A stretch of 64,000 bases of DNA, taken from positions 38,066 through 102,065 of the forward strand of contig CAMATH010000009.1 of assembly GCA_945860955.1 (NCBI GenBank), written 5' to 3'. Below, one piece after another: positions 10,055-18,948 of the stretch. The position numbers and the translations under genes were made by a program. Every line of letters begins with the position of its first letter. Within the stretch, counting starts at the first letter, position 1. The notes beneath the pieces are model-generated. The model did not search any database. It had not been told where the DNA came from and saw only the letters and a list, made by a program, of their open reading frames with translations. The DNA comes from Planctomicrobium piriforme (GTDB taxonomy: Bacteria > Planctomycetota > Planctomycetia > Planctomycetales > Planctomycetaceae).

Positions 10055-11059
10055 GTGCTTGCCGGACATTTTCCCGCCCCCCATCGAGTGGAACTGATCG
10101 ACGCCCCCGAACCGGTCCTCGACAAGGCTCCCCCCGCCGGTCAACCGGGGCAAATTGTGTTTGAACCACAGATCGCCTGCCTGTGCGGTTCTGATCTGCC
10201 GTACTTCAATGGTGAATCCCCCGAATTCCCGGCCCGGACGCTGGGACACTCACTACACGAGATGGTAGGGACGGTCACCGCCACCAACGGAACCCGCTGG
10301 AAAGTGGGCGACCAGGTGTTGACGGTTCCGGTCAACCAGTGCGGGCTGTTTGAACGCTACGCGATTTCCGAAGACCGCGCGATCGCGCTCGATCCCCGCA
10401 TCGACAAGCACTACGCGGTCATCGCCCAGCCTCTGGGAACCGTGATCTACGGGCTGAAAAAGCTCCCCAACGTTCTCGACAAGGACGTGGTGATTGTCGG
10501 CCAGGGTCCGATTGGTCAGATGTTCACCCGGCTGTTGTCGAACATGGGGGCGCGCGAGGTGATTGTCCTCGACAAGCTCGACTCGCGGCTCGCCCTCTCA
10601 CCCAAAATGGGCGCAACCGCCACGCTGAATGTGGATCGGTGCGACCCGGTCGCCGAGGTTCAGAAAATTCTGCGCGGCGAACTGGCCGACATCGTCATCG
10701 AAGCGGTGGGACACGCCGACCAGGTGATGAATACCTGCATAAGTCTCGTGAAACACTCGGGACGCATCCTGTACTTTGGCGTACCGCCCGAAAAGATCGA
10801 CGGCGTGAAATGGCGGCAGTTCTTCTACAAGAACGCCGCCATCCACACGACGGTCAATCCCGATTTCAGCCGCGACTTTCCGCTGGCGATGCGGTGGCTG
10901 GCTGAGGATCGGATCGACCTCCGCCCGCTCATCACCCACACATTCGCTCTTCGCGACATTCAAACCGCGTTTGAGACCTTCCGGGACAGGAAGGAAGGTG
11001 CCCAAAAGGTGCTGCTGGAATTCCCGGCGTTTCAAGGGAAGTCGCGGGTGAAGAAATAG
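10055..11059 (+). CDS. Zinc-type alcohol/polyol dehydrogenase (MDR family)
   Basis: A 334-residue medium-chain dehydrogenase. The GroES-like N-terminal domain carries ACLCGSDLPYF (catalytic-zinc cysteine) and GHSLHEMVG, where the family usually has GHE. The four-cysteine structural-zinc loop is absent, so it is a shorter MDR variant. The Rossmann motif VGQGPIGQMFTRLL and a following acidic strand end (VIVLDK) indicate NAD preference. The start is a GTG at 10055 with AGGAG 9 bases upstream; no ATG fits. It probably oxidises a sugar alcohol, given the sugar-enzyme neighbourhood. A perfect terminator hairpin follows. Confidence 0.82.
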   Translation: MLAGHFPAPHRVELIDAPEPVLDKAPPAGQPGQIVFEPQIACLCGSDLPYFNGESPEFPARTLGHSLHEMVGTVTATNGTRWKVGDQVLTVPVNQCGLFERYAISEDRAIALDPRIDKHYAVIAQPLGTVIYGLKKLPNVLDKDVVIVGQGPIGQMFTRLLSNMGAREVIVLDKLDSRLALSPKMGATATLNVDRCDPVAEVQKILRGELADIVIEAVGHADQVMNTCISLVKHSGRILYFGVPPEKIDGVKWRQFFYKNAAIHTTVNPDFSRDFPLAMRWLAEDRIDLRPLITHTFALRDIQTAFETFRDRKEGAQKVLLEFPAFQGKSRVKK

Positions 11060-11070
11060 AGGTCGGAATC

Positions 11071-11102
11071 TCGCAGGGCGAAATTCGCTTTTCGCCCTGC
11101 GA
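11071..11102. terminator. Bidirectional hairpin terminator between adh-like gene and cysC
   Basis: TCGCAGGGCGAAA (11071-11083), loop TTCGCT, TTTCGCCCTGCGA (11090-11102): 13 perfect pairs placed exactly between two convergent stop codons (11059 and 11112). The A3/T3 ends give short U-tracts in both directions. Confidence 0.75.
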
Positions 11103-11111
11103 TCTCTTCCA

Positions 11112-11714
11112 CTAGACCATCTTCTGGGCCTTGAGGTAGGCGATCACTTCGTCGGCGAGTTCGTCGATCGGCTTGGTTCCGTCGAGGATCAGCTCGGCCT
11201 TTTCGGGAGCCTCGTACGGATCGTCGATGCCGGTGAAACCCTTGATCTGGCCGGCGCGGGCCTTCTTGTAAAGGCCTTTCGGATCCCGCGCTTCGCAAAC
11301 CGCCAGGGGGGTGTCCATGAAGACTTCCACGAACTCGCCCGGCTCCAGCAGCGCACGGACCGCGTCGCGGTCTTTGCGGTAGGGGGAGATGAACGCGGTG
11401 ATCGCCAGCACGCCGGCCCCAGAGAACAGCTTTCCGACTTCACCGATCCGGCGGATGTTCTCCGCGCGATCTTCCGCCGAGAAGCCCAGGTTCTTGTTCA
11501 AACCCATGCGGATGTTGTCACCATCGAGGACGTAGGTGCGCTTCCCCATGGAGTGCAACTTGTGATCCACAACGTTCGCGACGGTGCTTTTGCCCGAGGC
11601 GCTCAATCCTGTGAACCACAACACGGCCCCCTTGTGACCGCTCAGTTGGCACCGCTCGGCTTTGGAGACGGCGTGATCGTGCCAGGTGACATTGGTTGCC
11701 TTCTGTTCAGACAT
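11112..11714 (-). CDS. cysC: Adenylyl-sulfate (APS) kinase
   Basis: CysC phosphorylates adenosine 5-phosphosulfate to PAPS with ATP, for sulfate assimilation or sulfotransfer. The 200-residue protein has the P-loop GLSASGKST (36-44), the family motifs VLDGDNIRMGLNKNLGFS and RAENIRRIGEV, FISPYRKDR, and the lid sequence DPKGLYKKARAGQIKGFTGIDDPYE. Length and motif order are canonical. No cysN, cysD or cysH gene is adjacent, so it is a stand-alone copy. PAPS supply may feed sulfated exopolymers, which would fit the sulfatase seen later, but that link is inference. Confidence 0.95.
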   Translation of the reverse strand: MSEQKATNVTWHDHAVSKAERCQLSGHKGAVLWFTGLSASGKSTVANVVDHKLHSMGKRTYVLDGDNIRMGLNKNLGFSAEDRAENIRRIGEVGKLFSGAGVLAITAFISPYRKDRDAVRALLEPGEFVEVFMDTPLAVCEARDPKGLYKKARAGQIKGFTGIDDPYEAPEKAELILDGTKPIDELADEVIAYLKAQKMV

Positions 11715-12004
11715 GACGAAACTTTTCTCTTCACTAATGGAACCACTCCACCCCAGGCCGGTTGACGGAACAGACCATATTCAGGGTGGTTCAATGACCG
11801 AATCGAGAATGGAACATCCCGACGACACGCCGGGCGGTGTTGACCGACGCCAGCGACAAACTGGAATCTAGAGAATTGCTGACAACGTGGGAAGACTGGA
11901 TGGAATTTCGGTAACCCCTTTTGTTCGCCACCTTCCCTCCAAATTCCCCAGGGGTCGCGTACAATCGTCGAATTCCACTCCGTCTTTCCCGCGTGGCGCT
12001 TGGC

Positions 12005-14278
12005 GTGAAACAGCAGCGACTCTTCGAACCCGATCCGCCACCGTGGGAACTCGTCGACCGCGATGACCTCGCCTGCGCACAGTTTGTCTTCAACCGCCCG
12101 CTGGAAACGCCGTTTGACTATCTCGTCCCCGATGAATTCCGCGGACGGTTGAAACCTGGCATGCGCGTTGCGGTCCCGTTCGGACGCGGTGACCGTTCAA
12201 TCACGGGGTTTTGTGTCGGATTGGCGCGTCCGACAGCGCACGCTTCGCTGAAGAGTATCACCGGGCTGATTGATCAGGCCCCCATTCTCACTCCGGCGAT
12301 GTTGGAACTCACCCGGTGGATCGCGGACCGGTATCTGTGCGGTTGGGGTCAGGTATTGGAAGCGGTGGTCCCCGCGGGAGTGAAGAATCAGGCGGGAACC
12401 CGACAACAGTTGCTGGTGCGCATCAACGACGAGGCGTGGCCCGGTTCCCCCCCCGTGGAACTGCCTGAAAAGCAGGCCGCCGCCATGGCCGCTCTCCAGA
12501 CCGCCGGGAGACCGATGGGGCTGGAACAGCTCGCCCGACTGGCCCACTGTGGCACCGGACCCATCAACGCGCTCCGCCAGCGAAACCTGCTGATTTCGTT
12601 CACGGAACGAACTGATGCGGGCGATCCAGAACATGTCGACATCGAGCGAACGAATGACCTGGAACTGAGTGTTGATCAGCAGCATGTGCTGAATGAGATT
12701 CTGAGCGCGCTGCGGGGACGACGGTTTGAGCCGTTTCTCTTGCACGGCGTGACCGGTTCGGGAAAGACCGAAGTGTACATTCGGGCGATCCGAGAGGTGG
12801 TGGGTTACGGTCGGCAAGCGATTGTGCTGGTCCCGGAGATCAGCCTCACGCCGCAGACGATCCGCCGGTTTCGCAGCCGGTTTGATTCGGTCGCCGTTTT
12901 GCACAGCCATCAGACCGATTCGGAACGGCACCGGCATTGGCAGCAGATCGCGACGGGCAAGGTCCAGGTGGTGGTCGGGGCGCGGAGCGCGGTCTTTGCC
13001 CCCACCCCGCAGTTGGGGTTGATCGTCATTGATGAGGAACACGAGAACTCGTTCAAACAGGATACGATTCCCCGGTACCACGCGCGGGAAGTGGCGCTGG
13101 AGCGGGCGCGTCGCGAGGGAGTCCCTTTGATCCTCGGTTCCGCAACTCCCACTTTGGAAGCGTGGCAGCGGGCACAGGCGGGGGAACTGAAGCTATTGCA
13201 ACTCAATCGACGGGTCGCTGGCCTCCCGATGCCTCCCGTGGTGCTGGTCGACACCCGGGAAGATCCGACACTAAAAACCGGCGGCGCGATTGGGCGCGCC
13301 CTGCGAACCGCGATGCAACAGGCACTGGCTGCGAAGGGGCAGGTGATTCTGTTTCTCAATCTGCGCGGTTACAGCCCGGTGTTGTGGTGCCAGGCGTGCG
13401 GCGGCGCGGTCAAGTGCCCAAACTGTGACGTCTCGTTGACATGGCACAAGGAACACAATCTCGCGCGGTGTCATTCGTGCGATTACAGTTGCGTCCCCCC
13501 CAAGTTTTGTCCGACCTGTCAGAAACCGGGGGTCCGCTATCTGGGAACCGGGACACAGAAGCTGGAAGTCGAAGTCCGCGCGAAGTTCCCGGGAGTCTCC
13601 TGCGTGCGGATGGACAGCGACTCCATGCGCCGGCCCGGCAGTCACGATGTGGCACTCGAAGGATTTCGCAAAGGGGAGACGCGGATCCTGCTGGGAACCC
13701 AGATGATCTCCAAGGGACTCGACTTTCCCAACGTGACGCTGGTCGGTGTGGTCGACGCCGACACGGTACTGCATCAACCTGATTTGCGCGCGGGAGAGCG
13801 AACGTTTCAATTGATCGCTCAGGTCGCGGGAAGAACAGGACGCAGTGACCGGGGAGGGCGGGTTCTGGTGCAGACCGCCTGCCCTCAGGAAGTCCCGATT
13901 CAATTCGCCGCCCGACACGACTTCATTGGTTTCGTGCAACGTGAACTCGCCCAGCGCCGGCAGATGGGGTATCCCCCTTACGAAAGTCTGGTGCGGATCA
14001 TTCTGCGTGGTCCCAGTGAAGCCGAGGTGGCGGCGACGGCGCAGGATCTGGGGCAATTGTTGCGGACACAGATCGACTCGAACCAACTCCCGGCACGGGT
14101 TTTGGGGCCGGCTCCCTGCCCCGTCTCGCGACTGAAAAACCTGTTTCGGTACCACATGCAACTGGCCGCCCCGCAATTGGCGACATTGCAGATCCTGTGG
14201 CGACAGCACGGTGCGAAGTACAAGTTGCCCGCCAATGTTGAACTGGCGGTGGATGTCGACCCGATCAATCTGCGGTAG
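12005..14278 (+). CDS. priA: Primosomal protein N' (replication restart helicase PriA)
   Basis: PriA is the superfamily-2 DNA helicase that reloads the replisome at collapsed forks. Seen in order: the N-terminal DNA-binding domain (FNRPLETPFDYLVPDE), Walker A GVTGSGKTEVY, the DEEH box in VIDEEHENSFKQD, the GSATPTLE motif III, eight zinc-binding cysteines (CQACGG, CPNCD, CHSCDYSC, CPTCQ), then GTQMISKGLDFPNV and VAGRTGRSDRGG. It is about 757 residues, normal for the family. The start is uncertain: GTG 12005, GTG 11993 and TTG 11921 are in frame, there is no ATG, and none has a clear Shine-Dalgarno sequence. I chose 12005 because MKQQRLFE looks like the conserved beginning. Confidence 0.93.
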   Translation: MKQQRLFEPDPPPWELVDRDDLACAQFVFNRPLETPFDYLVPDEFRGRLKPGMRVAVPFGRGDRSITGFCVGLARPTAHASLKSITGLIDQAPILTPAMLELTRWIADRYLCGWGQVLEAVVPAGVKNQAGTRQQLLVRINDEAWPGSPPVELPEKQAAAMAALQTAGRPMGLEQLARLAHCGTGPINALRQRNLLISFTERTDAGDPEHVDIERTNDLELSVDQQHVLNEILSALRGRRFEPFLLHGVTGSGKTEVYIRAIREVVGYGRQAIVLVPEISLTPQTIRRFRSRFDSVAVLHSHQTDSERHRHWQQIATGKVQVVVGARSAVFAPTPQLGLIVIDEEHENSFKQDTIPRYHAREVALERARREGVPLILGSATPTLEAWQRAQAGELKLLQLNRRVAGLPMPPVVLVDTREDPTLKTGGAIGRALRTAMQQALAAKGQVILFLNLRGYSPVLWCQACGGAVKCPNCDVSLTWHKEHNLARCHSCDYSCVPPKFCPTCQKPGVRYLGTGTQKLEVEVRAKFPGVSCVRMDSDSMRRPGSHDVALEGFRKGETRILLGTQMISKGLDFPNVTLVGVVDADTVLHQPDLRAGERTFQLIAQVAGRTGRSDRGGRVLVQTACPQEVPIQFAARHDFIGFVQRELAQRRQMGYPPYESLVRIILRGPSEAEVAATAQDLGQLLRTQIDSNQLPARVLGPAPCPVSRLKNLFRYHMQLAAPQLATLQILWRQHGAKYKLPANVELAVDVDPINLR

Positions 14279-14386
14279 TTTGTGCAGCGAACCGGGCAAT
14301 TCTTGACGCGCCACGCAGATCTAGCGGGGTTATTTCGGTGAGCCGTATCGTATTTGCGTTCGTTGCGGTGACCGGACAGGGCCAGG

Positions 14387-15160
14387 TCAATCGCCAGGAA
14401 TCAACTTCAGCAGCCTTCGGCAAATATCCGCGTGGATCCGCTCGTCCCATTCCGCGGCGACATGTGCGGGAAAGTCGAACGGAGCGTTGTACTTCGGTCC
14501 CTCTTCGCGAAGGTACCCGCTGCCAGGATCTCCGAGGTCGATATTCTCGTGCGATTCCTGGATTTTGAGTGGCCCCCAAACGAACCGGTTGCGGGTGAAA
14601 TAGTTCGCGCTGGAGTTGACGGTGATCGGTCGTCCTTTTGGCGGGACCAGTGTTCGGCCGGCGGACGAAGGGTCGAGAAAGATCACGAGATCGATGGCCA
14701 GCGGTGTTTCACTTTTCGCCAGATCGCGGGCGACTTCGTGGGCGGTGTGTCCCCCCCAGCTATTTCCCACGATCGCCACACGGTCACGCGGATGCAGCCG
14801 GCAATGTTCGCGCATTCGCTCGACGATTCCTGCCGATCGAGGCGGCTGCGGATTATTGAGATCGCCCGGTTGCGTCCCGTTCCAGTTGAAGTATTCGGGG
14901 AACACTCGGTCGACCTGCAAGTCGCCCCGCAGGCGATACAGTCCGCTGTTGCCGGCGTCGCGTGGTGCCGCTCCCGCGACCTGCTCGGGTGACGGGTCGC
15001 TGTCCATCCCACCGATCAACACACAGTAAAGATGAGGCGGCCGGCGTTGCGACTTGACCGGTGCTGATTTTTGCTCCGCATCCGATTCTGCCGCTTTGGC
15101 AATCGCCGCGATGCCAAGTGACGCGAGGATCAGAGTGAATCCGAGGATGGCAGTTCGCAT
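14387..15160 (-). CDS. Secreted alpha/beta-hydrolase-like protein
   Basis: A 257-residue protein with a signal peptide (MRTAILGFTLILASLG, cleavage near AKAAES). The nucleophile-elbow pattern G-x-S-x-G is present as GNSWGGH, preceded by a hydrophobic strand (DRVAIVG). A candidate acid follows in IFLDPSS and a candidate histidine in the C-terminal PAHVAAEW or ERIHADI. That is compatible with a lipase/esterase or a lipase-like binding protein. The substrate is unknown. It converges with priA and lies downstream of smc on the same strand with a 77-base gap. Confidence 0.7.
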   Translation of the reverse strand: MRTAILGFTLILASLGIAAIAKAAESDAEQKSAPVKSQRRPPHLYCVLIGGMDSDPSPEQVAGAAPRDAGNSGLYRLRGDLQVDRVFPEYFNWNGTQPGDLNNPQPPRSAGIVERMREHCRLHPRDRVAIVGNSWGGHTAHEVARDLAKSETPLAIDLVIFLDPSSAGRTLVPPKGRPITVNSSANYFTRNRFVWGPLKIQESHENIDLGDPGSGYLREEGPKYNAPFDFPAHVAAEWDERIHADICRRLLKLIPGD

Positions 15161-15237
15161 GTCGGCACGGACTGGTTTTGTGAAGGGGGCGGGACTCGAA
15201 AGAATCGGTCGGTCCAGAACCGCGGATCAGGGAGATT

Positions 15238-18200
15238 TCACGCCGCGACCTTGAAGTTACCATCCTCGCTCACATCTTCGAAGCGGACGGACATCCGTTT
15301 CGAGATGCCCGCTTCTTCCATGGTGACGCCGTACAGCACCTCCGCCCCCGACATCGTCCGTTTGTTGTGCGTCACAACGATGAACTGCGTCCACTCCTGA
15401 AATTCGCGGATGACGTTCAAGTAGCGGTTGACGTTTCCTTCGTCGAGAGCCGCGTCGACTTCGTCGAGAATACAGAACGGGCTGGGCTTGCTCTTGAAGA
15501 TCGCCAACAGCAACGCGACCGCGGCCATGGTCTTCTCGCCACCGCTGAGCAGGGAGAGACTCCGCAGTTCTTTCCCGGGAGGGCGGGCGACCACATCAAT
15601 GCCGCACTCCAGCACGTCGTCGGGATTCTCGAGAACCACATCCCCTTCGCCCCCCCCAAACAACTTGCGGAACAGTTCCTGGAAGTTTTTGCGGATCTCG
15701 GTAAAGCAGTCGAGGAAAATCCGCCGGCTCTCCTGATTGATCTTGCGGATGATCTCTTCCAGTGAATTCTTCGCTTCGACCAGATCCTGCAGTTGGCCGC
15801 TCAATCGCGAAAACCGCGATTCCAGTTCATCCAGCTCTTTCAGACTGTCGGCGTTCACATGCCCCAACTGCTTCAACTTGCGACGGAGCCGATGGATTTG
15901 CTCTTCGGCCTGCTGGCGGTCGGCTTCCGCCGAACCGGAGTTGTCGCTGGGCGCGGCATTTCCCTCGGACTCCTCCTGATTCCCCTCGGCGGCCTGGTCG
16001 CGGAGCAGCGTCCGGGCCGAGTAGCCCGCGTTGAGCGCCTCTTCGATTTCCATCTGGAACTCGTCGCGCAACCGATCCGCCACGCTGGCCAGTTGGTGTT
16101 TCAAGTCAGCCGTCTGCATCTGGCAGGCGTGCAGCGACTCTTGCGCAGTCCGCAATTCATGACGCAGCGCCAAGTCCCGTTCCGCCAGCTCGCCCCGCCG
16201 ATTGCGGGCCTTCTCGCGAGTCTGCTGAGCCACGGCGACTTCGTCGGCAAGCCCCGCGTACTGACTCGCTAGTTCCGTGAGCAGGACTTCTGTCTTGGTC
16301 GCTTCGGCTTCGATTTGCACCCGACGGGCGGCGAGTGTTTGAAAACGACGATCCGCCTCTTCGTGCTGCATGTCCCGCTGGAATCGCTCCTGGTCGAGTC
16401 TCGACCGCGAGATCCGCAGGTTTTGCAGCCGTTCTTCGAACCGCGCCAAATCCCGCTGTTCCGTCGCATGCCGGGTTTGCGCGTCGCGGTGCCGTCCCTC
16501 GGCCGACGCCAACTTTCGCTCCAGGCTCTGCAGTTCGGACTGCAGAGACTCCTGGTCATATTCGGCCTGCGCCAGCTCTTCACGGGCGAGGTCGGTGGCC
16601 GGCACCAGTTCGGCGATCTGATCCCGAAGTTGCCGACCATCTTCCGCCAGTCGATCCAGCAGTTGCGTCGACCGCTGAACTTCCAGGTCGGCGGCAGAGC
16701 AGCCCGATCGCATCTCCGCCAGATGATGCGCCCCCAGGTCGGCGTCAAACTGCAACCGCAGTTCTTCGCTGGCGGCGACCGCAAGTTCTTCTTTCAGTCG
16801 GACCAGTGACTGTTCGGCCGCCGCGATCTGTCGGTCGGCTCGCACGAGGTCGCTGCGAATGGTCCGCAGTTCACTCTTCCGCGAAATCGTACTCGATTCC
16901 CCCGCCAAGCTACCGAGATACAACGTGCCGTTCGGTTCGACCAATTCCCCTTGCAGCGTGACAAACCGACATCGGGAACCGGTGGCCTGCAACAGCGCCG
17001 TCGCCGCGTCGAGCGTTCGCACAATCCAAGTGTCGGCGAGCAGGTGCGCCGCCAGTCTGGGCACCGAGTCGGGAGTTCGCACCAGTTGATCGGCCCGGCA
17101 GACCACCCCCGCGTAACCGGTCAAATCGACGCTGGCCCGTTCCGTTTGCGACTCAAGTCGCCCATCGTCGTTCACTCCGGAATCGGCCGACGTCGGCAGA
17201 ATCACGAATCCGACCCGCCCTGAAATCCGGCAGGCCCCGGAACGCAATGACGCCAACAAAGGCTCGGCGTCATCCAGGACCAAGAGATGCGCACGATTTC
17301 CGAGCGCCACTTCGACCAGTGCCGCGTTTTCGATGTCGCACTCAATGAGGTCAATCACATGTCCGACAACATGGTTCCAGGGTGGCCCCGAGGCCTGTCC
17401 CGCCAGGGCGAGAATCTCACGAACCCCGACTCCCACGCCATCTTGTCGAGGTTCAAATTCTTCGAGCAACGTCTTCCGCGCCAAAAGCGACGCCCGCTGC
17501 TCGCGCAAAGCCGACAGCGCCTGCTGGGTCTCGGTCGAGTCCGCCTGCAGGCTCGCCCGTTTCGCCACCAGCTCGGTCTGCTGGGCTTTCAAGCTGGCGT
17601 GAGCCGCCGCCGCCGACTCGGATGCCTGTTTCAACCGGTCGAATTCGCGCTGGGCGACGGCAAGCTGAATTTCCGCACGGGACTGCTGCTCTTCGAGTTG
17701 AGCCAGGGTGGCCTCACGTTGCGTCCGCTGCGCCTCCAGTCCCGCCCCCCGGCTCCCTGCGGTCGAAATCCGGCGCACCAGGGCGAGCATCTCCTGTTGC
17801 TTGGTTTCGCGAGATTCCCGGAATCGTTCGACTTCAATGGCGGCCGTGTGCGCCTCGTCCAGTGACGCCGTGATCTCCGATTGTCGGCGTTCCAGGTCAT
17901 CCGTGAAGCTGGTCAGGCTCGCTTCGGTCTGCTCCAGTTCACCCGCGACCTGCTGCGCCCGCTCGGCCAGTTCGCGCTGCTGCTGATCGAGCCGTTCGTA
18001 TTCGGTGTCCAGCTCTTGCAGCCGTTGCGCCTGATGCCGCAACGTCGCCTCGTGACGGGCGACCGCCTCCCGATATTCCGCTTCCCGGCGTTCGACAGCG
18101 CGCAGGGTGTCTTCCGCCGCGACCAGTTCCCCTTCAAACGCCCGCTGATGCCCCTCGCAATCCGCAGCCTGGGCCGAGGCGGCTTCGACCCGGTTCGCCA

Positions 18201-18948
18201 GAGTCCCCCGCTCTTCTTCGAGCCGCTGGAGTCGGGCGGTGAAGTCGCGGAAGTCGTCGGCGGCGGAACCGGCGCGGAGCGTTTTCAGTTCCTGATTGTA
18301 TTCGCGAAACTTCGCCGCCTTGGAGGCCTGAGTGCGAGTCGCCGTCAGTTGCGTTTCGACTTCTTTGACAATGTCGGTCAGTCGCAACAGGTTTTGGGCG
18401 ACACGCTCGAGTTTGCGTTCGGCGTCGACCTTCCGCAGCTTGAATCGGCTGATTCCCGCTGCCTCTTCGAAGACCGTCCGCCGGGCGGTATTGCTCGATT
18501 GGAGCAACTGATCGACGCGTCCCTGTTCGATGATCGAATAGGCCGCCGTCCCCGCACCGGTCCCCAAAAACAGATCTTTGATGTCTTTGAGTCGCGCGGG
18601 GACGCGGTTGATCAGATACTCGGCTTCTCCACTGCGATAAATCCGCCTGCCGATCACGACACTGTCGGCTTCGATATGAAACGTTCGCTTGGTGTTGTCG
18701 AACGTGAGCAGCGCCTCGGCGAAACCGGCGGGCTTACGGCTGGTGGATCCGTTGAAGATGACGTCAGTCATCTCCTTTCCGCGGAGACTCTTGGGGCTTT
18801 GATCCCCCATGATCCACTTGATCGCGTCGACGACGTTGCTCTTCCCCGATCCGTTGGGGCCCACCACGCAGGTGATCCCCGACGCGAAGTCAAACACCGT
18901 GCGGTCGGCGAAGCTCTTGAAGCCGAACAGTTCCAGCGCCTTGAGCAT
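15238..18948 (-). CDS. smc: Chromosome segregation ATPase SMC
   Basis: SMC is the core of the bacterial condensin that organises and segregates chromosomes. The 1236-residue protein has the Walker [10 protein letters not shown] at residues 30-38, long coiled coils (about 170-500 and 670-1000), and a central hinge with VGHVIDLI and the glycine-rich [10 protein letters not shown]-terminally it has the ABC signature [14 protein letters not shown] and Walker [16 protein letters not shown]. Length is typical. The start ATG (18948) directly follows the stop codon of the FlgI-like gene (TAAATG), so the two genes are translationally coupled. scpA and scpB are not in the window. Confidence 0.96.
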   Translation of the reverse strand: MLKALELFGFKSFADRTVFDFASGITCVVGPNGSGKSNVVDAIKWIMGDQSPKSLRGKEMTDVIFNGSTSRKPAGFAEALLTFDNTKRTFHIEADSVVIGRRIYRSGEAEYLINRVPARLKDIKDLFLGTGAGTAAYSIIEQGRVDQLLQSSNTARRTVFEEAAGISRFKLRKVDAERKLERVAQNLLRLTDIVKEVETQLTATRTQASKAAKFREYNQELKTLRAGSAADDFRDFTARLQRLEEERGTLANRVEAASAQAADCEGHQRAFEGELVAAEDTLRAVERREAEYREAVARHEATLRHQAQRLQELDTEYERLDQQQRELAERAQQVAGELEQTEASLTSFTDDLERRQSEITASLDEAHTAAIEVERFRESRETKQQEMLALVRRISTAGSRGAGLEAQRTQREATLAQLEEQQSRAEIQLAVAQREFDRLKQASESAAAAHASLKAQQTELVAKRASLQADSTETQQALSALREQRASLLARKTLLEEFEPRQDGVGVGVREILALAGQASGPPWNHVVGHVIDLIECDIENAALVEVALGNRAHLLVLDDAEPLLASLRSGACRISGRVGFVILPTSADSGVNDDGRLESQTERASVDLTGYAGVVCRADQLVRTPDSVPRLAAHLLADTWIVRTLDAATALLQATGSRCRFVTLQGELVEPNGTLYLGSLAGESSTISRKSELRTIRSDLVRADRQIAAAEQSLVRLKEELAVAASEELRLQFDADLGAHHLAEMRSGCSAADLEVQRSTQLLDRLAEDGRQLRDQIAELVPATDLAREELAQAEYDQESLQSELQSLERKLASAEGRHRDAQTRHATEQRDLARFEERLQNLRISRSRLDQERFQRDMQHEEADRRFQTLAARRVQIEAEATKTEVLLTELASQYAGLADEVAVAQQTREKARNRRGELAERDLALRHELRTAQESLHACQMQTADLKHQLASVADRLRDEFQMEIEEALNAGYSARTLLRDQAAEGNQEESEGNAAPSDNSGSAEADRQQAEEQIHRLRRKLKQLGHVNADSLKELDELESRFSRLSGQLQDLVEAKNSLEEIIRKINQESRRIFLDCFTEIRKNFQELFRKLFGGGEGDVVLENPDDVLECGIDVVARPPGKELRSLSLLSGGEKTMAAVALLLAIFKSKPSPFCILDEVDAALDEGNVNRYLNVIREFQEWTQFIVVTHNKRTMSGAEVLYGVTMEEAGISKRMSVRFEDVSEDGNFKVAA

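Noticed and set aside
12197..13081. Minus-strand open frames of nearly 300 codons within priA
   Set aside because: Antisense to the conserved PriA helicase motifs; GC-rich codon bias leaves such frames open by chance.
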